Source: Gonatopus flavifemur (taxonomy: Eukaryota; Arthropoda; Insecta; Hymenoptera; Dryinidae). From it: DNA of 64,000 bases. Shown in pieces: positions 59,672 to 64,000 of this stretch (position 1 is the stretch's first letter; every line of letters starts with the position of its first letter). Both the position numbers and the translations under genes were made by a program. The stretch is taken from NCBI GenBank assembly GCA_018340375.1, contig JAFFJZ010000001.1, forward strand, positions 79,228,001 to 79,292,000. Reading direction: 5' to 3'. The notes beneath the pieces were generated by a model. It had not been told where the DNA came from, did no database searches, and saw nothing but the letters and a program-made list of their open reading frames with translations.

Positions 59672-62600
59672 AATACAGTTGGCGTATTGGAGTTGTTTGA
59701 TTATCCAACAGAAATGAGATGGCTGAATTTGGGAGGCTATATTTCTGAAAGTTGATAAGAAAACTATCTACAATTCAGACGTGGGATAAATTGTTATGGT
59801 CATAAAGTGTTAGTTGTGCGATGTAAATTCTAGGCAAATCGGAATTGAGGGAAAAAAGGATAAACACATAGTTTCGAAACGAATCTTGAAAATTTAGTAC
59901 TCACCGTTCCTATTAATCAATTGTTATGAAATTTTCACCATGGTTACATGTGGCATTGGAAGTAGTCACAATTCATAATATTTAACAATATCTGAATCCT
60001 TGAGAGTTTTAGAATTCATTTCTCATGTGCATATGAGGAACATGGAAGTAATTTTTGAGTCTCCATACCGATTTTTACAGTGAATGTATGGATATTTCCT
60101 CAAACATTGGTCCACAGAATACCAAAATAATTTCTGTTTATGTAAAACTCAAACGTACACGGAGAAAAATGGATGATTACAATGATCTAGGCGATTAATT
60201 GGTTATCACCATCAACTATGTAATTGTCGCGATCAATTCTGTTGGTTATGATAATCACGTTAAAAAATGCAGTTAAGGCGACCTTACTCGACTGGACTGT
60301 ATTTAAGCAACGAATTGGCTACTGCAACCATGCATCTCCCTCCATGTACTCGTATTCGTGTATGAGTCTCCGTTAAGTTACGGTGATTGAAAATATCACT
60401 CGATATAGGGTGAATATTCGTCCGTGTGGTGAAATTATGTTGAATGAAGCGAGACGATCTCGAACAATCCGAGTACAGATCCAAGAAAAGCAAGTCTCAT
60501 CAAAGACAGCTCAAACGGTAGAGAAACGAGTACCAGCGGGAAATATTTTTCCAGACGAGGAGGGGAAACTATCAAGCCATGCAAAGCTGTTATAGCGGCA
60601 ACATAAGCCTCCTGGTATGAATTCGGATTATTTTGAATCATTCTAGACATACTAAATACGTATTTCACGAGGAGATTTCTTTTCGACAACCATTTTTTTG
60701 GCTTAAAATTCCTCATAATTTGAAATTCACGTTTTACATAGATATAACTTATAAGTATAAGAATTTGTTGTTCATATCGGTACGGCTTAAAAGACATTGT
60801 CTCTGACTAGATTTAAATAATATGAAAAATTATATCCATCTCCTGCAAGCAAAAACATATCCTATCCAAAATATATTATAAACTGTATTGAAGATCCTAA
60901 CCTATCGTAGTAATTCTTTTGAAAGTTGAGATCCAACAGTGGTAATACAATGACGAAGTTTAAAAACCTGTACGAATCAAACTGCGTACTTACTCAGTTC
61001 ATTCTAACGCGACAATGGTCATCACAGTAACAATGTGATTTCAATTAAGGTTTACAATCTCTTATCGCAATCAATGCCCTCTGGAATACTTTATAGGGAG
61101 ATTAATGTCTGAGATGATGTAAAGCTCACGTTCACATCATACTGTTCATAACTAGTTCCTGATGGAAAAGTGAGGCCATTTTTTATCCTCTATTATTGAC
61201 TTTTGTTGACTTAGACAAATTTATAGTCATAGCAAGTATGCGAGGGGACAACTATTCAATTATAATTTCTTCAACTCTTTATATACATGTATATGGACAA
61301 AAGAAAAACGAATCCATTATGGTTCAAAGAATCCATTAATTCTCGGTCAATGTTCTGATTGAATCTCATCCAGCGATTTGTCAATGGGATTTGTCCAGAT
61401 GAATTAATTCCTGCAATGGTGAATCTGATTGAATCAATGTTAGACAATGTTCTGACCAAATATCATGAAATTTCTTTGTCACGATCAATGGATTCTTCTA
61501 ACCAGGGTCCTAAACGCACCCAGAAAAGTGGTTTACTTGAATATGAACCTCCTAGATATTCCATTACATCCAGTAAAATTTTATGGATTCAACTGAAAGT
61601 CTAGTAGGTTCATATTGAAATACAAATTTTTTTGATCCAAACAAAGTTTAGCCAATCCAAGTAAATCCAAATATGAAATTTTTTCATTACGTTACATTAC
61701 TGTAAACAAGTTACTCCAACTGTTTATATACTTGTGAATACTGAATTTGAATGGTTGTCCTCAAATAGTTGATGTAACTATTAAAATTACTCTGAATGTT
61801 GAAGAAGAATATTCCAAATATTGGGAAGTTGCCTTGGAACTATTCGTAAAACATACCGATGAAGTATCTGTTGGATGAAAATGTGATACGGGCATCTAAT
61901 AAACATGAAAAGATGTCAAATCGGACACCTGAAATCCACCTGAAAGCTGTAGCGAGGTTTTCAATGTTTTACTACAATCTATATATACAACAATCTTCAT
62001 GATATCCTTGGCATGCATACATTTTGGCTCGACTTCAGATCAATTTCAACCCACGTTCGGCTACGGTTGTCCTAATGTGCACACCTGCATGAGATATTTG
62101 GGAAGTTTCATTGTACAAATCATTGCTATCTCTATTCACAACATTTTCCACAGAGACAAATGGAATGCTCGAAAATATATCAAGAGATTCATTTTTCTCA
62201 GAGAAAAGTTTTCTATTCATTTTTGTTCATTCATCGAAAGGACATAACGATGAAAATAGATCGAGAATAATCAAAGTCGATCGTGATTCTTGTACGAGTA
62301 ACAGGTCGAGAATGATTATGAATGATTGGATGTAGATACAAGCAGAAATGAAATTGGATACGTGAAGTGTTCCACATCCATCACACGGTACAAGAAATCG
62401 ATACAGAATCGGAAATTATTTGAACTGATGAATTGGGACACCGTGGACACGTTTCTAACAGAGCGCTATACTTTGCTTTCAAATTACTTCGCAGCAAAGA
62501 GAATAGTTTTATGGAGAAAAGTTGAAATCCAAGGATAAAATTTATACCTTGAGACTCGTTCGTCGTTGAACATTTCAAAGTAAGAGCAAAATGTTGAGAA

Positions 62601-62899
62601 TTTGTATAACACGGTCGGAATTTTGGAGTCAAATGTAAAATCGTTGGCTTTCTTTTTTCGAAAGGAGTGAAATGGTACGCGAAACAGAGAAAAGGAAAGA
62701 ATGAAAATTCCCCTCGACAAATCGATATCGTAACATTCATTTCCATGCGTTTTGATCGAAAGTTCGCGTTAATTTATTTGAATGTATGATTCGGTAACAT
62801 GACTCTATGTACACACATAAACGTGTGTATAGAATTTTGTGCATTTGTGTACACACAAAGATATGTATAAAGCATGAGAGTTAAGTGGAACGAGTTTGC
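59672..62899. other. Gene-free AT-rich stretch
   Basis: No gene could be supported. A 20-bp inverted repeat (61537-61556 with 61600-61619, one arm reading TTGAATATGAACCTCCTAGA) has one mismatch and a 43-nt loop. A CACGGAGAAAAATGG word at 60160 resembles transposon ends but has no partner. Confidence 0.45.
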
Positions 62900-64000
62900 G
62901 CGGGGTAAAGATCTAAAGTAGTAGAGGTCTCGGTAGGATATGGTAGGTAGCTTAGGTAGCAAGCACAACGTATCTGCGTGACCTGTCACCGTGAGCGCTG
63001 CTAGATTTATACGCGGACGCTAACTTGTCGCATATTTACCTCTCCTCGAGACCCCCGCCCCCGTAGCCGCCCTCCGTTTATGAGCCCCTTCACCGCCCCT
63101 TTCATCCTTTATTCGTACCTGGCCAGGCCTGCCATGGCCTACCCTTGTTCTCCCTCTCTTTCTTTTCCTCCCTCCTGTGTTTCCTCTGTTCTCGATGACA
63201 ACCCGCAACACACAATACCGAAGTATATAGACTGTTGGTCGCCACGAGAACAGATACCGACTGCCACGATACGCTATATCCTATGTGTTGTTCGTCGTCA
63301 TTGTGCCGACGATCCCTACGATGACGTGCGGTCGTCCTCTACTTTTTTCCTCTCGCTTTTGTACCTTTTTCCTTCTTTTCGTTTCTCCCTCTCACTTTTT
63401 TCGGCTCAATACTCCCTATCTGGATTCGGAGTTTCTTTGGCCGCCGTAGCACGGAAAGGTGTTTTTCCAAGTCTCGCCCCATTAGCTGTAACGTCGTCTC
63501 CCTCGCACATCGAACGTGCAAATGAGACAGCGTTATCGGCCGTGGCGCGTTGTGTTGGAGGAAACGCAAAGAATATATACCTGAGCGACGACGCAGTCAA
63601 TTGTAACGACACGACCTCACAGATCGCTTGTTGTATCGATCATTCATCCCTCGATGTTCCTCCTCCTCGTCGTCTTTCTTCTTTTTAGCGAAGAGACTGT
63701 AAGCCCCATGAGAGCATATGTACCATAACGATCTTAAGGCGTGGAAAATCTTCAAAACCGAACAAAAGCCAGTCGAACGTGCGAGTCTAACGATTGACAC
63801 GAGCGTCGTCTCTTTCCCTGTCCCCTTCTTGTTCTCGGTTCAATAATACTTTTTGACTTTGCCAGCTGGACAAAATCGTAGTCGAAAAGGAGAAAAGCTA
63901 GCCGACGCCGTCGCCGACACCTGTGATTATTATCGTGTGCGTGTTTCCACTCTCGTCTTTTTTTGTTGTCCAAGTCCTTTGGACAAATCATCGTTTTTAT
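62900..64000. other. GC-richer, CpG-bearing island at the window edge
   Basis: Base composition changes clearly from about 62900 to the end. CCCCGCCCCCGTAGCCGCC lies near 63053-63071, CTGGCCAGGCC words near 63120, then pyrimidine-rich tracts and many CpGs. A plus-strand frame at 63080-63688 is open for 202 codons and minus-strand frames overlap it; none shows a domain. On the minus strand a donor-like GAG-GTAAAT lies at about 63040-63035. The best guess is a promoter, first exon or CpG island of a host gene extending beyond the window. The strand cannot be decided. Confidence 0.4.

Noticed and set aside
63080..63688. 202-codon plus-strand open frame
   Set aside because: It lies in GC-richer DNA where long frames arise by chance, overlaps long minus-strand frames, and has no domain or convincing start context.
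1..64000. CRISPR arrays, operons, rRNA or tRNA genes
   Set aside because: No regularly spaced identical repeats with unique spacers and no structural RNA signatures were seen; the DNA is plainly eukaryotic.

Overview
The window is AT-rich (roughly two-thirds A+T by eye) eukaryotic nuclear DNA. Evidence: spliceosomal introns with GT-AG boundaries, dense short inverted-repeat transposons, microsatellites, and no operons or ribosome binding sites. The overall look fits an insect, perhaps a hymenopteran. That guess rests on general texture only and is weak. I found no host gene. The window reads as a gene desert or the inside of a very large intron.

The only convincing protein-coding content is one large DNA transposon at 45778-57237 (about 11.46 kb). 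Its ends are perfect 15-bp terminal inverted repeats (TIRs), flanked by a 2-bp CA duplication. It carries two genes, both on the minus strand. The upstream gene is an intact 833-residue DDE transposase with two N-terminal C2H2 zinc fingers and a CACTA/EnSpm (CMC)-like catalytic core. The downstream gene has six coding exons whose phases all agree and which encode a 530-residue companion protein: a Cys-rich N-terminal module followed by a region I associate with 'SAMD3-like' proteins. Upstream of the transposase there are two homologous leader modules, each ending in a canonical splice donor, so each gene may have its own 5' non-coding exon. Two smaller transposons sit inside the element, one in an intron and one between the genes. 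Neither breaks a reading frame.

The remaining ~52 kb holds many non-autonomous elements. One group has TIRs starting CAC..., often with variable 2-bp target duplications (6022-6213, 22659-22906, 24441-24653, 29446-29587, 30430-30544, 34181-34441, 34527-34772, 40134-40665, 48599-48811). The 192-bp member at 6022 shares its first 11 terminal bases with the large transposon. A second group has TIRs of the form CCCGNNTGGAAATT, 2-bp duplications and GC-rich subterminal repeats (18280-20844 and 26167-27369). The first of these contains a ~700-nt-arm inverted repeat that could fold into a long hairpin RNA. Other elements include a TA-flanked 1.28-kb element (348-1629), a palindrome-packed MITE (8337-8618), an AGATCT-rich MITE (44937-45216) and an element made almost entirely of its TIRs (14297-14476).

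Three GC-richer, CpG-bearing islands (about 7560-7900, 10960-11460 and 62900-64000) stand out and may be promoters, 5' UTRs or conserved non-coding DNA. A local direct duplication lies at 31327-31750. Stretches not listed as elements showed no gene that I can support.
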